Positions 45,794 to 57,146 of a stretch of 64,000 nt of DNA are shown piece by piece. The position numbers and the translations under genes were made by a program. Under the pieces are notes generated by a model that was not told the DNA's origin, made no database searches, and saw nothing but the letters and a program-made list of their open reading frames with translations. The stretch's first letter is position 1. Every line of letters begins with the position of its first letter. Origin of the DNA: Coprinopsis marcescibilis (taxonomy: Eukaryota; Basidiomycota; Agaricomycetes; Agaricales; Psathyrellaceae); NCBI GenBank assembly GCA_004369085.1, contig ML210220.1:70269-134268 (forward strand). The letters run 5' to 3'.

Positions 45794-46422
45794 GCCCCAG
45801 ACTAAATAAGTACGGTATGTTATCATTCATAGACACAATATCCTGCTAGGTAGTACGATCCCTTGTCCCGCACGGGACAGACGCTCACATATGTCTGCCG
45901 GAGGAAAATGTATTCGAGTACGGGGAATCGAACCCCGAGCTTCCATCCGCAAGTGAGGCAGTTGGCCGTGATTTCTAACCCTAACCCGAAGTGCATTTAC
46001 ATGTCAACTTCGCCCAGTTCACGAGGTTGCGCAAGGCGTGAAATGCCCCTAAGCACGGGCTTGTCGCTCATTAACATTAGGGCACCGTGCTACAGCGAGC
46101 CACAGTGCGCAGGAACAGAAGGCAGTCAAGTTGAACATGTTTTCGTGGTTTATTTCAACGACCTGCCCCCAAGTTGATGTCAATAGTATATATCCCAACA
46201 ACTTTGACAAACTTCTACACCGACCTCAGGATCAGGAATGATCTTCGAAATCTTCTGAGACACAGGTAGTGGGTGCTCCAGACTGGGGAACGGTGTGAAA
46301 AGATGTAAAATTCTAAGAATAATCTTCTGACCTCATTGAGAATGGATGTCACCATGTCGCTCCATCCTATTAGTGACTTCATTCTCCAATGCTTCGATTG
46401 AGGAATGATCTCAAAGTCCAAA
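45794..46422. other. Intergenic with a tRNA-like sequence
   Basis: No protein gene seen; see the tRNA-like entry at 45913-45990. TATA box of the next gene follows at 46423. Confidence 0.45.
45913..45990 (-). tRNA. Degenerate tRNA-Val(CAC)-like sequence
   Basis: Minus-strand 78 nt. The ends TTCGGGT and ACTCGAA can pair over 7 bp (one G-U). The T-arm CGGGG-TTCGATT-CCCCG is perfect. A CTGC/GCGG stem carries a 7-nt loop CTCACTT, giving anticodon CAC. A TTTT stretch follows the 3' end within 12 nt. Against it: the D-arm lacks the GG loop and pairs over only 2 bp, and the variable region is long. Probably a tRNA pseudogene or tRNA-derived fragment. Confidence 0.3.
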
Positions 46423-46430
46423 TATATAAG
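46423..46430 (+). promoter_or_regulatory. TATA box of the 46490 gene
   Basis: TATATAAG lies 67 nt before the ATG at 46490. Confidence 0.5.
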
Positions 46431-46489
46431 AAGAGCTGCCGTTCATTCTGACAAGACTGGATCACCTTTTTGTTTAGTTTTGCGCCGGT

Positions 46490-46907
46490 ATGGACTCTGC
46501 GGATGAACCAAAGAGGGAAACTAAGAGCACCTTCATCATTGCTGCGGTGTGCATTAGTGTAGGGATCGCCTTGATCGTGGGTTCTACCTTCTTATTGGCT
46601 TTTTATCGGCGTCATCGTCGTATGTTCTCATATCTGCAATATTTTCCAGAGGGCTGACATTGAATCTGTCCTGTGTGTAGTTCTCGAACGTGCAAAGAAG
46701 TACAACCCACCTTTCCATTCGGAGAGTGGTGACTTCGTACGCGGGCAGTTATACGATCTGTCATCCATCCCGCGAATTCCGGTGGGGGAAAGTGCTTCGA
46801 CTCGTGAAGGGGGGAGACCAAGGCAGGAACAACAGCCACATGTGTGGAATCATTACCTAGATGAAGCATCGTATCCCACGAGACCTCCTCCTGCTTACAC
46901 CCCATGA
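46490..46907 (+). CDS. Small single-TM protein, 118 aa
   Basis: Exons 46490-46619 and 46681-46907. The N-terminus MDSADEPKRETK is polar; one membrane helix follows (FIIAAVCISVGIALIVGSTF, about residues 16-38), then the basic stop-transfer YRRHRR and a cytosolic tail with YNPPFHSES and a C-terminal RPPPAYTP. The PPxY-like end could recruit WW-domain ubiquitin ligases (inference). Its frameshifted paralogue lies at 51192-51652, with the same intron position right after the Arg cluster. The pair brackets the ultra-basic protein gene. Confidence 0.6.
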
Positions 46908-47563
46908 GTCACGCCATCGCGGGAGAACAAGGCTACGACTCAGAAAAGTGAAAGAATTCGATACACTATAGGCCATGTTTCTATTTGTAAATCGCTGGAA
47001 TTTTGTCATCAAGTTTCCTTTCAAGTTACCCAGTGCCGTCCACAATCCCGGTGGGCGGGGGATACTCGTATTTCGTCTCGAATGGGCCTGTGATGATACA
47101 TTGAATTAAACATATATCGCGTGGTAAGAACAGCGGGTTGTAAAAACTAACCCTCGATGTGCGAAACATTACATTGAAATGGAAAAGAGAGAAGTGCATT
47201 AATCTTTCATGAACCTTACAAACGGTTCACGTGTTCGGTGGGCTGGCTATTAAATCTGAGTCACTTCACTTCACCGGTTAATACGGCCATTCGTTCGACA
47301 TTCATGATAAGCTGACAACTCGAGACCGGTCACCGGGCTGTCCAGAAAATACTTAAGTTCCGTACCATGTAATAAAAACTGCCGTATGTATGCATTATTA
47401 GGGGCTGAAACTACCGCTGTGGGCCTTCGGAGACCCATTTTAGCTTCATCACACGTAATTGGCCCGACGTTGAGCGCACTTTGGCGTCTGGCCCCGAATA
47501 TGATCGTACTCAGGCTTCAGCACCGCAAGCGTTGATCCTCGGGACAAAACCATTATCGAATTG
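46908..47563. other. Intergenic upstream of the basic-protein gene
   Basis: No gene seen. Confidence 0.4.
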
Positions 47564-47571
47564 TATATAAT
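47564..47571 (+). promoter_or_regulatory. TATA box of the ultra-basic protein gene
   Basis: TATATAAT lies 80 nt before the ATG at 47644. Confidence 0.5.
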
Positions 47572-47643
47572 GGCACATTCGATACTGTCCTACTTTCAAA
47601 GCATACCAACAACTTACAAATCATCCTCGGCTCTTGAGCAACG

Positions 47644-50600
47644 ATGCGGCTGTGGGCTGTAGCGATATGCTTAGCATCACTACTTCTCAAGGCATCAGCT
47701 CATCAACCACCACTCGGAGGCTCATTAGAGGCTCTGGAGGCACGAGAACCTGCGGCAAGACTCGGAGGAGCTAAGCCACCATCGAACTTGCCTGTTCGAA
47801 ACGGCAGAGGGTCCCCTCAACGTTTAGCAACTCCTCGGGCCGCTGGTTTGCCAAACATCATACCAATCGTCTCCCCAAAGGTCCGAACGCAACTCCCCAT
47901 ACCAAAGGCCGGTTCTCAACGTGGTTCGCCCCCTAAACGCGGAAATCGAAATCCTCAAAGTCCGCGTCGTGCCGCGAGCAGGTCGCGCGCTTCAGCAGCT
48001 ATAAAGCCTAACTCGCGTCCAAAGACAAGACGTAAGGGACCTTTAAATGCACTGGCAGCAACTCGTGGAAGAACAACAGCACTTGGAGCACGAAAAAACA
48101 CGAATAGGGCTCCATCTATACGCTCACGGGGAAATAAAGCTCGAGGATTGTCACGGAAGAAGGGCGGCCAGCCTGTAGTTCGTCAAAGGAGAGCACCGGC
48201 CCAAGGAATACGAAGCACCAAGCAGAAAGTTGCATCATCAGGTAGGTCCAGACATTGCTTCCACATCAGACTCGTGCTCATTCATCTCAAGGACGTAGCG
48301 GTATCAAGGCGGCATCGAAATCATCTCGCAAACGGCCAGGAGCTCCCAGTAAACCTAGAGCCCAGGCGAACAGTTTGTCCCGAACTCGAGGAAGCCCTTT
48401 GTCGCGTAATTGCAGGGTGTCAAATCTCGGGAAATCCAAGGGCCAAAGGAAATCGAAAGCATCGACATCTCGACGAAGCAAACCGACTGCTCCGAGTAGG
48501 GGTCGCGCTGCTACTGCCAAAGGAACACGCGTTTCTCGTAAAGGAAGATTGTCTCCTAACGGTGGTGCCAAGTCTCGAACAAAGCCCTTTTCTCCGAAGC
48601 GCAGAATCCAGCCAAAATGGGGAGCACGCACCAAGTCTGGATACCCAGCGCGACGACCGAAAGCTAAGCCACAACGTCCGGGCCGAACGAAGGTTACGAA
48701 GCCTCAAAGTGGACGTCAGATTCGCCTCCCTGGAAAAGGGCAGCGCCGCACAGCCAACCGACAATCCCGCCACAAACAGCAGAAACCAACCCGGAAGCTA
48801 GGCAAGGCCTCGCCCCGCCGCCCGACTGGTGCCCGTACGAGGAGTAGTAAGCCTGCAAGCGGACGTCGCGGTCTTAGCTCTCGACGCTCCACGCCAAAGG
48901 GAGGAAATCGGGTGCAAACACAGCCAAGACAGCCAAGAAAGCGTCCAAGTGGCAGGACAGCAGCAGGTCGAGGTCGACAACCAGCTGGAGCCCGACCGCG
49001 CACCAAAGCCGTTAAGAATTCACGACATAGTGCAACCGGGGATGGACGACAGACTAGGGGAAGACGCAGTCCAACCATGCGTAACTCTCCTGCACGCAAG
49101 GCATCGCGGGGAAAGCGCCAGCCAGGTAGGGCTAAAGGAGGGCCAAGTGGAAGGAGAATGGTACGCAGCGGTGTGAGGGCGAATCTGCAAGGGAATAAAG
49201 CGAGCTCTGGCAAGCTAGTACGAGGGCAAGCCAGACGTCGAGGTGATCGTTATTCCGAAGTTTCGTTCTGAATTGTCAGCTGACCCCAACGTATTTGTAC
49301 TTTAGGGACTCAGGTTACCCGGCCTGGCACGCCCATAGGCCGTTCGCGTCGCAGGAGAGCTGGTGCATTCGAGGGGATAGGGCGAGTTAGCGATGCTTCG
49401 TCCAGACGCACTAGAAAACCATCTCAACGTAGGTTGGTCCGCGCATCAAACAGTGCAGCCCTTGTATTGACGTTGATACAGGAAGTCTACATGGCTCGAC
49501 GTCCGGCTTGGCTCCAAGTACAAGAAGACCTCCTCGAGGGCAGATCTCAACAGCGAGATCCAAGTCCGGTGTCTCTGGTGTGCGTTCACAAGGCATTGGA
49601 GGTGGGACACCTCGGGCCTCTGCCGTATGCAAGAGAAGCGACAGCTCGTGCCCCATCCCCACCACAGCGGATGGCTGGGTCGAATACACGAATGACCCAA
49701 ACTGGCTAACTCGCCTTGCGGACAGTATGGATGCGACGACTCACAACGCATTATCTTTTAACCAGGCCAGCACCAGCCAGAACCAGCAATTCCAATCGGC
49801 AAACAACGCACTCCAAGGCGAAAACACTCCATATGCGCCCACTGGTCAGCAACCAGGCATTCCTGCTCTGAACCTACAGCAGCAGACTACAGGTCCCGTA
49901 AATCTGCAGTCCCAAGCGATGTCATCCAATCCCTGGTCCTCCCTAGGAGGTTCGTCAAGCCTCGGTAATGCAATGGGTGATTTCCAATATTCAGGCCAAC
50001 GACCTCGACCACCTCCCACCACTTTCCAAAACACGAAAAACGACAACCTATTTCCGAATCAGAACCCAGCCCATATGCAGAATGTACCTGTGCCGCTGTC
50101 TGCACCGCAAGCAGTAATTTCTTCCCATCAATTTGTTCAAGGTTCCTCGTCTGGTGCGAACCAGAGGATACAGAATATAGCTGAACCTCTGACTGAACCA
50201 CAAGCAGGAAGCTCCCCGCCTCAATTTGACCAAGTTTCCTCCTCTAATCCAAACGAGAGAGAAGTGTCTGCGCAGGCGAAATGGGTCAAGAGGTTGAAGG
50301 CGACGGATCCAGAATTCCGTAAGGAGTACAATGCGAAGGCTAGGGACTGGGAACGCCGAAAAACACAGAAGCTCAGGGACGAAGCTGCAGCCCGTGGCGA
50401 ACCGATCGCTGTGAGGGTACCCCGGAACCGCCTGGAGACTGCTGCAGCCAGTGGAGGGTACCGGAACCGCCTCAAGGAGGCGGCGGCGGCGGGTGAACCA
50501 GCCGCTATAGCAAAGTTCGAAGAACTAAAAAACAAGGACAGAGAGAGAGCCAAGAGAAACCGGCCGCAGAGGACGCAGAGAGAGAAGGCGGAGAGGGAAA

Positions 50601-50755
50601 GGTTGAGGGAGCAGAGCAGTGACGCGGACACAGGTCCACCTCCCGACCCACCTGAGGCTTTCGAGTTTACCTTTAGGTTCCCAAGCCCAGGGGCGGGTGG
50701 TGGAGCTGGTGGGGCAGTTGCTGCTAGGGGTACCTTCCCAGACGAAGAGGACTAG
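47644..50755 (+). CDS. Secreted ultra-basic disordered protein, 983 aa
   Basis: Exons 47644-48241, 48292-49248, 49306-49428 and 49482-50755 join to 983 aa; the second joint (donor GTTATT at 49249) is the least sure. Residues 1-19 are a signal peptide (hydrophobic core AVAICLASLLL, end ASA). After Glu35 there is no Asp or Glu until residue 450: 414 residues made of Arg/Lys (about 30 per cent in the sampled part), Ser, Pro, Gly, Thr, Gln and Ala, without visible fold. From about residue 560 the character changes: SSTRRPPRG-like entry, two Cys (VCKRSDSSC), a Gln/Asn-rich stretch (about 610-740), a charged helical part with near-repeats (RNRLETAAASGG, RNRLKEAAAAGE) and the conserved tail FRFPSPGA..GGAGGAVAARG. 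I know no family. It may bind polyanions (nucleic acid, acidic polysaccharide, mineral) outside the cell; this is inference from charge. Inverted paralogue at 35187-38537, relic at 26027. Confidence 0.7.
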
Positions 50756-51142
50756 TCAACATATTTCCTTACTTCTGATATTTATACTTTTGTTCTCTAA
50801 TTTCCATAACTTATTAAATGCTTGCTACTGCCTTCATTATTTATATATACCTTGGCCAATGTAGTACAGATTGTCAGATTCTGTAGGTCAGTCCGAGGAA
50901 CCGCAATTATGAGAATAAATTAGAATGGATATGATGGTCCCAGGTCAAGTGATGTGCCTATTCCGTCTCCGATAGGTAACACCGCCAGAACCGATGTCCG
51001 ACATAGTACGCCACTTGGTGTCATGTGCGCTCAAAAGTGGATTCCGGGTTATGCGGCGGTATACTCATTTTTCGAGTTCTCTCGTGCGCAGTTTCACCGC
51101 CACGCTGCGTCTCAGGCAACCATCAACGAGAGCACCAGACGA
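50756..51142. other. Intergenic
   Basis: No gene seen. The first 100 bases are AT-rich 3' flank of the basic-protein gene. Confidence 0.4.
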
Positions 51143-51150
51143 TATAAATA
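51143..51150 (+). promoter_or_regulatory. TATA box of the 51192 gene
   Basis: TATAAATA lies 49 nt before the ATG at 51192. Confidence 0.45.
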
Positions 51151-51191
51151 ATCATCAATCACCGACACGAGCACGATATTTCTTCCCAACT

Positions 51192-51652
51192 ATGTCCGCA
51201 AAGGATTTTGAAAAGTTTGAGGAAGATCGCAAGAAGACTAATCGACTCTTCATAATTGCACCGGTCTTGATATCTAGTTCGTCACATCCGTGGGGCTTAT
51301 GATATTCTACGCCTTACGCCGACGTCGTCGTCGTACGTTCAATTTTGTTGGGGTTTGAGGGAAAGCTTACATTGAGGTTGTGTTCGCAGTTCTGGAAAGC
51401 GCAAGGCAGTACAGTCCCCCTAACCAGCTTTCAAACCCGGGATGGCCGAGCCAACCAGGACGGCTGTACGATCCGTCATCCATCACGGGGTACCCGGCGA
51501 GGGATGGTGGTCAGGATGCGACGAAGGGGGTGGATGAAGGACTTGAGATGTTGAAGCATCGTCATGATAAGGATGTTGAGGATGTGGCTCCTCCACCATA
51601 CCAGGCGGGGAGTCAAAACCAGGATGGGCGGAGTGGGGGAGGGGTGCAATGA
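51192..51652 (+). pseudogene. Small single-TM paralogue with a frameshift in the TM helix
   Basis: The start MSAKDFEKFEEDRKKTNRLF leads into a hydrophobic helix (IIAPVLIS) that loses frame near 51275-51285; the next frame continues with FVTSVGLMIFYALRRRRR, an intron (about 51335-51390) and LESARQYSPPNQL, then a tail with APPPYQAG. Gene plan, Arg cluster and intron site equal those of the gene at 46490. One base lost or gained in the helix explains the break; a sequencing error would restore a complete protein of about 140 aa. Confidence 0.55.
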
Positions 51653-52675
51653 ATTGTAATAGAAATGTTTATGATCGATCTCCAAATCTATGTATAACTT
51701 GATTCTTTGCTATTGACAATGTGACTTGGTATGTCTACCTGTCCTGCCCGAGGGCTCCAGCAGTGGATCTGGATCCTGTGATTACCAAGGTGATTGCAAA
51801 CCTACACGGCTTGAACATTGCGTCATGACCGGCCGTCGAGGATTATACGCACACACATCGCAGAACTGGATGTATGGTACCGGATAAGGTTGGGATAAGG
51901 CCAGAAGAACAGATTTTTATGAATTGATCACGATAACGGGAAACCGGAAGATGAGGTTCCGTTACTAATAGGAGAAGCTTTACTTACTTAAGTGAAACAA
52001 AGTTGGCCATGTCGGGCTTGTCCGGGCGTGTTCGTTTAGCAGGCGCACTGAGGCATCCGGGGCTCTTCTTAAAGAGGCGTGCGACTGCTGATATTTCGGT
52101 TCTAAGCCAAAGGTTGAATGTACGAAATCGCGCGCTCTTTGCGGGGTTTCGCCCTGCATGACCTGGACATAACTTTCCCAGTCGTTTTCAATTTATGCAG
52201 AGGACAAGCCGCCGATCTACTAGGCCAGAGTACTTAGGGGCACTTCTGACGTCACACTTTGTACAGCCCTCACACGGAAGGGAGGGTGGGTTAACATCTA
52301 ACGTGCTATTATTGGACCTTCGAATGACGAGTTGAGCGTGACATGAACGGAACGATAGTAGCCGGTCTAAGTCATGCCGCGCATACGTTAGCTATTGTCG
52401 CCGGCCGTTGACTGTCGAGGATGTTCCGATTATTTGTGGGTATGTACAGAATATCATTTGTCATGGGGTAAAGGGATGTTGAATATGAGGTCGAGTATCA
52501 GTCGGCATATCAGGCATCTAGAACATCTGTTGACTCATCGTGATTCCTCCCGTCCGAGTTGCTCCAGCGCGGGGTTCATTCTTTAAATATGGATACCACA
52601 ACCTTTCCCCAGCATTCATTAACGACCAGTACGAGACCAGCACGACTTTGACCATTCCCAGTTTTGACCACTCTC
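51653..52675. other. Intergenic
   Basis: About 1 kb without a supported gene or repeat. The last 120 bases look like the leader of the next gene. Confidence 0.45.
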
Positions 52676-54651
52676 ATGGCAGATACTGAGAGTCATACTA
52701 TTTCAAGACAAGCTTCACGATCTCGAACGTCGATGGTGGATGAAGTGGATGATGCGACTACCAGGGAGAAGGAGGATATGGGACCTGGGTCGCTCGGATT
52801 CTTCGACAGGTCTCCTGAAGGGAATCTAGCGCGTGCGACGTACCTCAAGATATTCATTATTGGGACTGTGTCAGTCATGGTCATGATCTTCACCCTACTT
52901 CCAATCTACTGGGGTGCCCTTTGGAAGACGCCAGAACGAAATTTAGACGGATGGGTGGTGGTATGTGGTATTTCTCTTCGATTCCCTCGTATGTGTTATG
53001 TTTGCTGAATGAATATTCGGACGTCACGTAGGACTTTGATGGTGGACAGATAGGAGAGCAGGTGATGAATGCATTAGCGTCGAACTCGGGAGTGGGCAAG
53101 ATTACATGGCATGTACAGTCGGCTGAATCGTTTCCGGGGAGCCTTGAGGACCTGAGAACGAGTGTCAGGGAGGAACACACGTGGGCTGCGATTGCTGGTA
53201 AGTGTTCTTTGTTATTTTATAGGGTCCCTGTCTTCTGACGGACTGTTATTCAGTTGCGCCAGGAACGACGGAACGCCTCGGAGCGACTTTGGCATCCCCG
53301 AACCAGACGTATGATGGCTCGAGGGCTATTTTGGCGTTCGCGGTGGAGGCGAGGAGTGAGAATGGATAGTGAGTGCTTATCATTTGTAGAGCTTTTGAGT
53401 CTGACTGGTTGCCTGCAGTCGTAGTCTTATTCGCCCGTCGATCGAGGGTGCTCTTACTATTATCTCAAGACAAATTGCGCTTCAGGTTGCTGCGCGTGCG
53501 AGTAGCTCAGCGAACATACAGGCCATACTTCAAGATTCACCTCAGACGATAGTCAATCCGGTTGGATTCACGCTCGAGAATCTGATTCCCTACGATCAGC
53601 CAGTGTGAGTTTGTCTTTGGGTGCGGCGAATTGCGATACGGATCTTAATTTCAACGATATAGGGCTACTGCTGCGACCTTCGTCGGCATGCTTTATCAGT
53701 TGATCATGGGATTCTTCGTTGTGGCATGTATCTTCCGCCTATTCGTCCAAATATATTGACTTATATGCTGTTTAGATGATTTGTATGGCGGCTAGGGAGG
53801 CTTCAGGATACGAAAAGAGGCTCTCAACGAGGGCATTAATTGGCCTTCGACTGGCGTCCGCGTTTACGGCATATTTCTTCATTTCTGTGAGTGATATTGC
53901 GCATCGTATCCATTTATCAAAGACTTATACGATGACGATAGCTTTTGTACAGTGCTATGAACATGGCATTCCAGCTGGACGTGACGAGGAAGTGGGTTCT
54001 TTCTCGAACACGTACTCTGTACACGACTGACCGGCTTGCAGATTTGGAAATGCGGGCTTCGTGGTTTTCTGGATGATCAACTTCGCCGGTTTGGCCGCTA
54101 TGTGCGCTCCTTATTGTTTTCATCGTTTGAGGGTACTAAACCCCTTGATTATCTTAGGTGTATGACTCTAGAGTCTATGATCACGCTTTTAACTCCTAAA
54201 GGGATTCCTTTCTTCATGTTGCTCTGGATCATCAGTAAGTCGGCTTTTGATTTCCTTGTCCACATATCAATACGGTCAACTGATGTTTTGTTCATCCAGC
54301 GAACTTGTCGGTTACGCTCTTCCCCATCGAAGTGCTCCCTACGCTATTTAGGTACGGCTATGCTTGGCCTTTCTACAACACATCTGTTGCATTGCGCACT
54401 GTCATCTTCGGTACGGAAAACCATTGTAAGTGCCGTTTGAAATTCAAACAGTCAAAGCGCTCACAACATATATAGTGGGGAGATCGTTTGGAATTCTGTA
54501 TGGATGGGCTGCACTTTCTTGCCTTACCCTATGTCTCTTTCAGTGGATGCGTCGACGACCTACTAAAGCGGAAGTTTCAAAAGATATCAGCTCACCTAGC
54601 TCTAATACTGTAGTGTTGAGCAGACCGGAAAAATCGAAAGCGGAGGCTTGA
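52676..54651 (+). CDS. DUF3533/SNG1-type membrane protein, 470 aa
   Basis: Eleven exons: 52676-52960, 53032-53197, 53254-53368, 53419-53604, 53663-53723, 53776-53886, 53942-53991, 54042-54101, 54158-54234, 54300-54425, 54476-54651, in phase, 470 aa. Intron 5 seems to use a GC donor (GCATGT at 53724). Polar N-terminus, first helix near residue 65 (LKIFIIGTVSVMVMIFTLLP), an extracytosolic domain of about 170 residues (DFDGGQIGEQV, AFAVEARSENG), then five or six helices with YQLIMGFFVV, MNMAFQLDVTRKFGNAGF, MTLESMITLLTPKGIPFF, FPIEVLPTLFRYGYAWPFYN. This matches the fungal family of yeast SNG1, linked to nitrosoguanidine resistance and membrane lipid asymmetry. Confidence 0.82.
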
Positions 54652-55133
54652 ATTACTCAATAGATCTAGATATACCATATACACAGCTCAATGCTTATTT
54701 ATACCAACTTTTAATTACTACCCTAACTCAGAACAATATTATTTACGCTCTTGTGCTGCTTTCACTTTTCACGACGCGATTTCGCGAGAAACCTGAAATA
54801 GGGGCAGAGTGGCTGTGCCATGAACAAACGCGACCAAGCAGTGACGGTCTTGTCCCAAATTTAATGTTCGCCTCCTCGTAAGTACCTCAACTATCAGTTA
54901 AGTACCTCGTTCAAGCTTCAAGCAAATCCACATCCGAATCAAGGATTCTACGCGATCCATGACCTAATATCCTGTGGATACAGAGTCTTATATGTCCCAC
55001 TGCCACGTGCATAGATGACTGAGTGCTGGCCTTAAGTTTAGCCCGACAACATACTTGAGACAATGCTCTGTGCGGTATGTTAATTCCACGTTTCTTCGAG
55101 TTACTTTCAACTCAAAACCTTCGCATTAGCTGA
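54652..55133. other. Intergenic
   Basis: No gene seen; AT-rich first half. Confidence 0.4.
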
Positions 55134-56386
55134 ATGCAGCTTACATCCGCTGCCACAAACGCTATCAGGAAGTACCGACCTCGCAATATCACCAGTGTCT
55201 TGACGAGACAAACGTTGACCACCCCTCGGTCTGCTGGCGTAGCTGCTACCCAAAAACTACGCAGAATGCCGACTCGCCCTGCGACGGGAGTTTCGTCGTC
55301 TTCGCTACCTATGGCCCGGCTGGGTCTTGCAACTCCTGCCCGTTTCAATTCGACCAACGCAGCAGCTCCAAAACCAACTTGCGGCTTATCCGCCCAACGT
55401 GTGGGCGAACCGACAGTTTCTTCCTTCTTCGAAACGTCAACCTCGACCTGGCAGTACATCGTCAGTGACCCAGGTACGAAGAAGGCAGTAATCATCGACC
55501 CCGTACTCGACTATTCGCCCGCATCTGGCGAGATTACGACGAAAACGGCTGACGGACTCCTGGCCTTTGTTGAGCAGCAAGGTCTGGACGTCGTCATGCT
55601 TCTCGAAACACACGCCCATGCTGATCATCTCACCGCTGCTCAGTACCTCAAGTCTCGCTTAGGAGGGTCCGTTCCCGTTGCGATTGGGAAGAGGATAAAG
55701 GCGGTGCAGAAGACCTTCGCTAGGGTGTACGGGGTTCCTGCTGAAGAGCTTGAAGGGTGCTTCGACAAGCTTTGGGAGGACGACGAGAAGTTCATGATTG
55801 GGGAGCTGGAGTGCGAGGTGATGCACCTCCCTGGTCATACCCCTGATCATGTTGGGTACCGTTGTGGCAAGGCGTTGTTTGTGGGAGACGTTATATTCTA
55901 TGTACGTCGTTCGCCCTAGTCCTCGTTGAACGGAATGTCTCACATTGTTTCTAGCCAGACGTCGGGTCTGCTCGTGCAGATTTCCCAGGGGGCTCGCCGA
56001 CCGACCTCTACAAATCGGTGCAGCGAGTTCTTTCCCTCGACCCGGATCTCCGAATCTACGCCGGACACGACTATCCTCCTCCTGGCGGACAACCTGGCGA
56101 GCGCTGTTGGTCGCTGGTCTCGGAACAGCGTGCCAAGAATGTTCACTTGAAGATTCCTCAAGTTGAACCAGCGCAAGAGAGTGGTGGGGTTGCTTCGAGC
56201 GGCACGGACGAGGAAGCCCTGAACGCCTTCATCGAATGGAGGGGACAGCGCGACAAGACTCTTGGTGCACCTCGCCTCCTTCACCCTTCGCTCCAGGTCA
56301 ACATCCGTGCTGGCCGACTTCCACCAGGAGACGGGACTGGTCGCCGGGCGTTCAAAATCCCGCTCAAGGTTCCCGAAGGGATGTAA
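55134..56386 (+). CDS. Mitochondrial ETHE1/Blh-like MBL-fold hydrolase, 399 aa
   Basis: Exons 55134-55901 and 55955-56386. The first 80 residues are Arg/Ser/Thr-rich without acidic residues, a typical mitochondrial presequence (it ends near ARFNSTNAAA). The metallo-beta-lactamase fold follows: THAHADH (HxHxDH metal site, about residue 161), HLPGHTPDHVGY, FVGDVIF, the ETHE1-like VGSARADFPGG and YAGHDYPP. Enzymes of this branch are persulfide dioxygenases that oxidise glutathione persulfide in sulfide detoxification; close relatives can have other thiol-ester activities. The C-terminal RLLHPSLQVNIRAGRLP block is common in the bacterial/fungal subgroup. Confidence 0.85.
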
Positions 56387-57146
56387 ATCTTTTGCCTTTC
56401 TCAGTTTAATTGAGCTCTATTTTTGTTCTGCTTCGCGTCTTCAGTCAGCTTCTGTTCTCGTTGATTAGGATCCATGTCTCTTGTGCAACTATCTACATCC
56501 AGCGTGCTTAATCACACCTTCTTCTCATGACTCCACGTTGGCGTGTTCTTTTTCGTGCTTTGATATTCTCGGGCAACCGGTTTTGGAGGTGCGTTCTTCA
56601 CATGAGCTCGATTCCGTTATCCTCTGATATTCGCGTGTAATACATAGCTGTTGGATATTCCTGAAGTGGTAGTGCTCCTGCGACATTGGCCCGAATTGAG
56701 TCCGCAATTCAAGTCTAGTACTTGAAGCTGTAACCCTCGTTGATCGCAAACGCACCCTAACCCTCCACTACACTTGTGGGGGTATTATTCATGTTAACGT
56801 ATGTTTCCTGCGAAGAATCTATGCACCTCAGACGCAAAGGGAAAGTAATGGCACACACTCAATGCTGCAGACCCGTCATTTCCACTTTCAGATCGATACA
56901 TGGTGAACGCATGAGCAAGGTTTATTTTTGAATCGTTCGAGGGAATCTCGGAGGCCGGATCTCAAAGGGGTCGATCGTCTCACACGGTTTGTACAGACCA
57001 TCCACCACTTGTCCACTACCTCTTTTAACGCCAACTCTCCCGCCTTTGTCGTTTCTTCACTCTAGTCTCTCTTTCGCCCCGCATTGTCACATCTTTGCCA
57101 AACCACCCCGCACGCGTCACGATTAACACAACGACGACGAGTTACG
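56387..57146. other. Intergenic
   Basis: No gene seen. The 3' part (57010-57146) is C/T rich leader of the reductase gene. Confidence 0.4.

Noticed and set aside
45976..45990. CTAACCCTAACCC, telomere-like
   Set aside because: Only two units, inside the tRNA-like sequence and between ordinary genes; not a telomere.
48287..49213. Long antisense frames across the basic core (Leu/Arg/Pro-rich)
   Set aside because: They arise from the Arg/Gly/Pro codon bias of the sense gene, which has signal peptide, splice sites and a paralogue.
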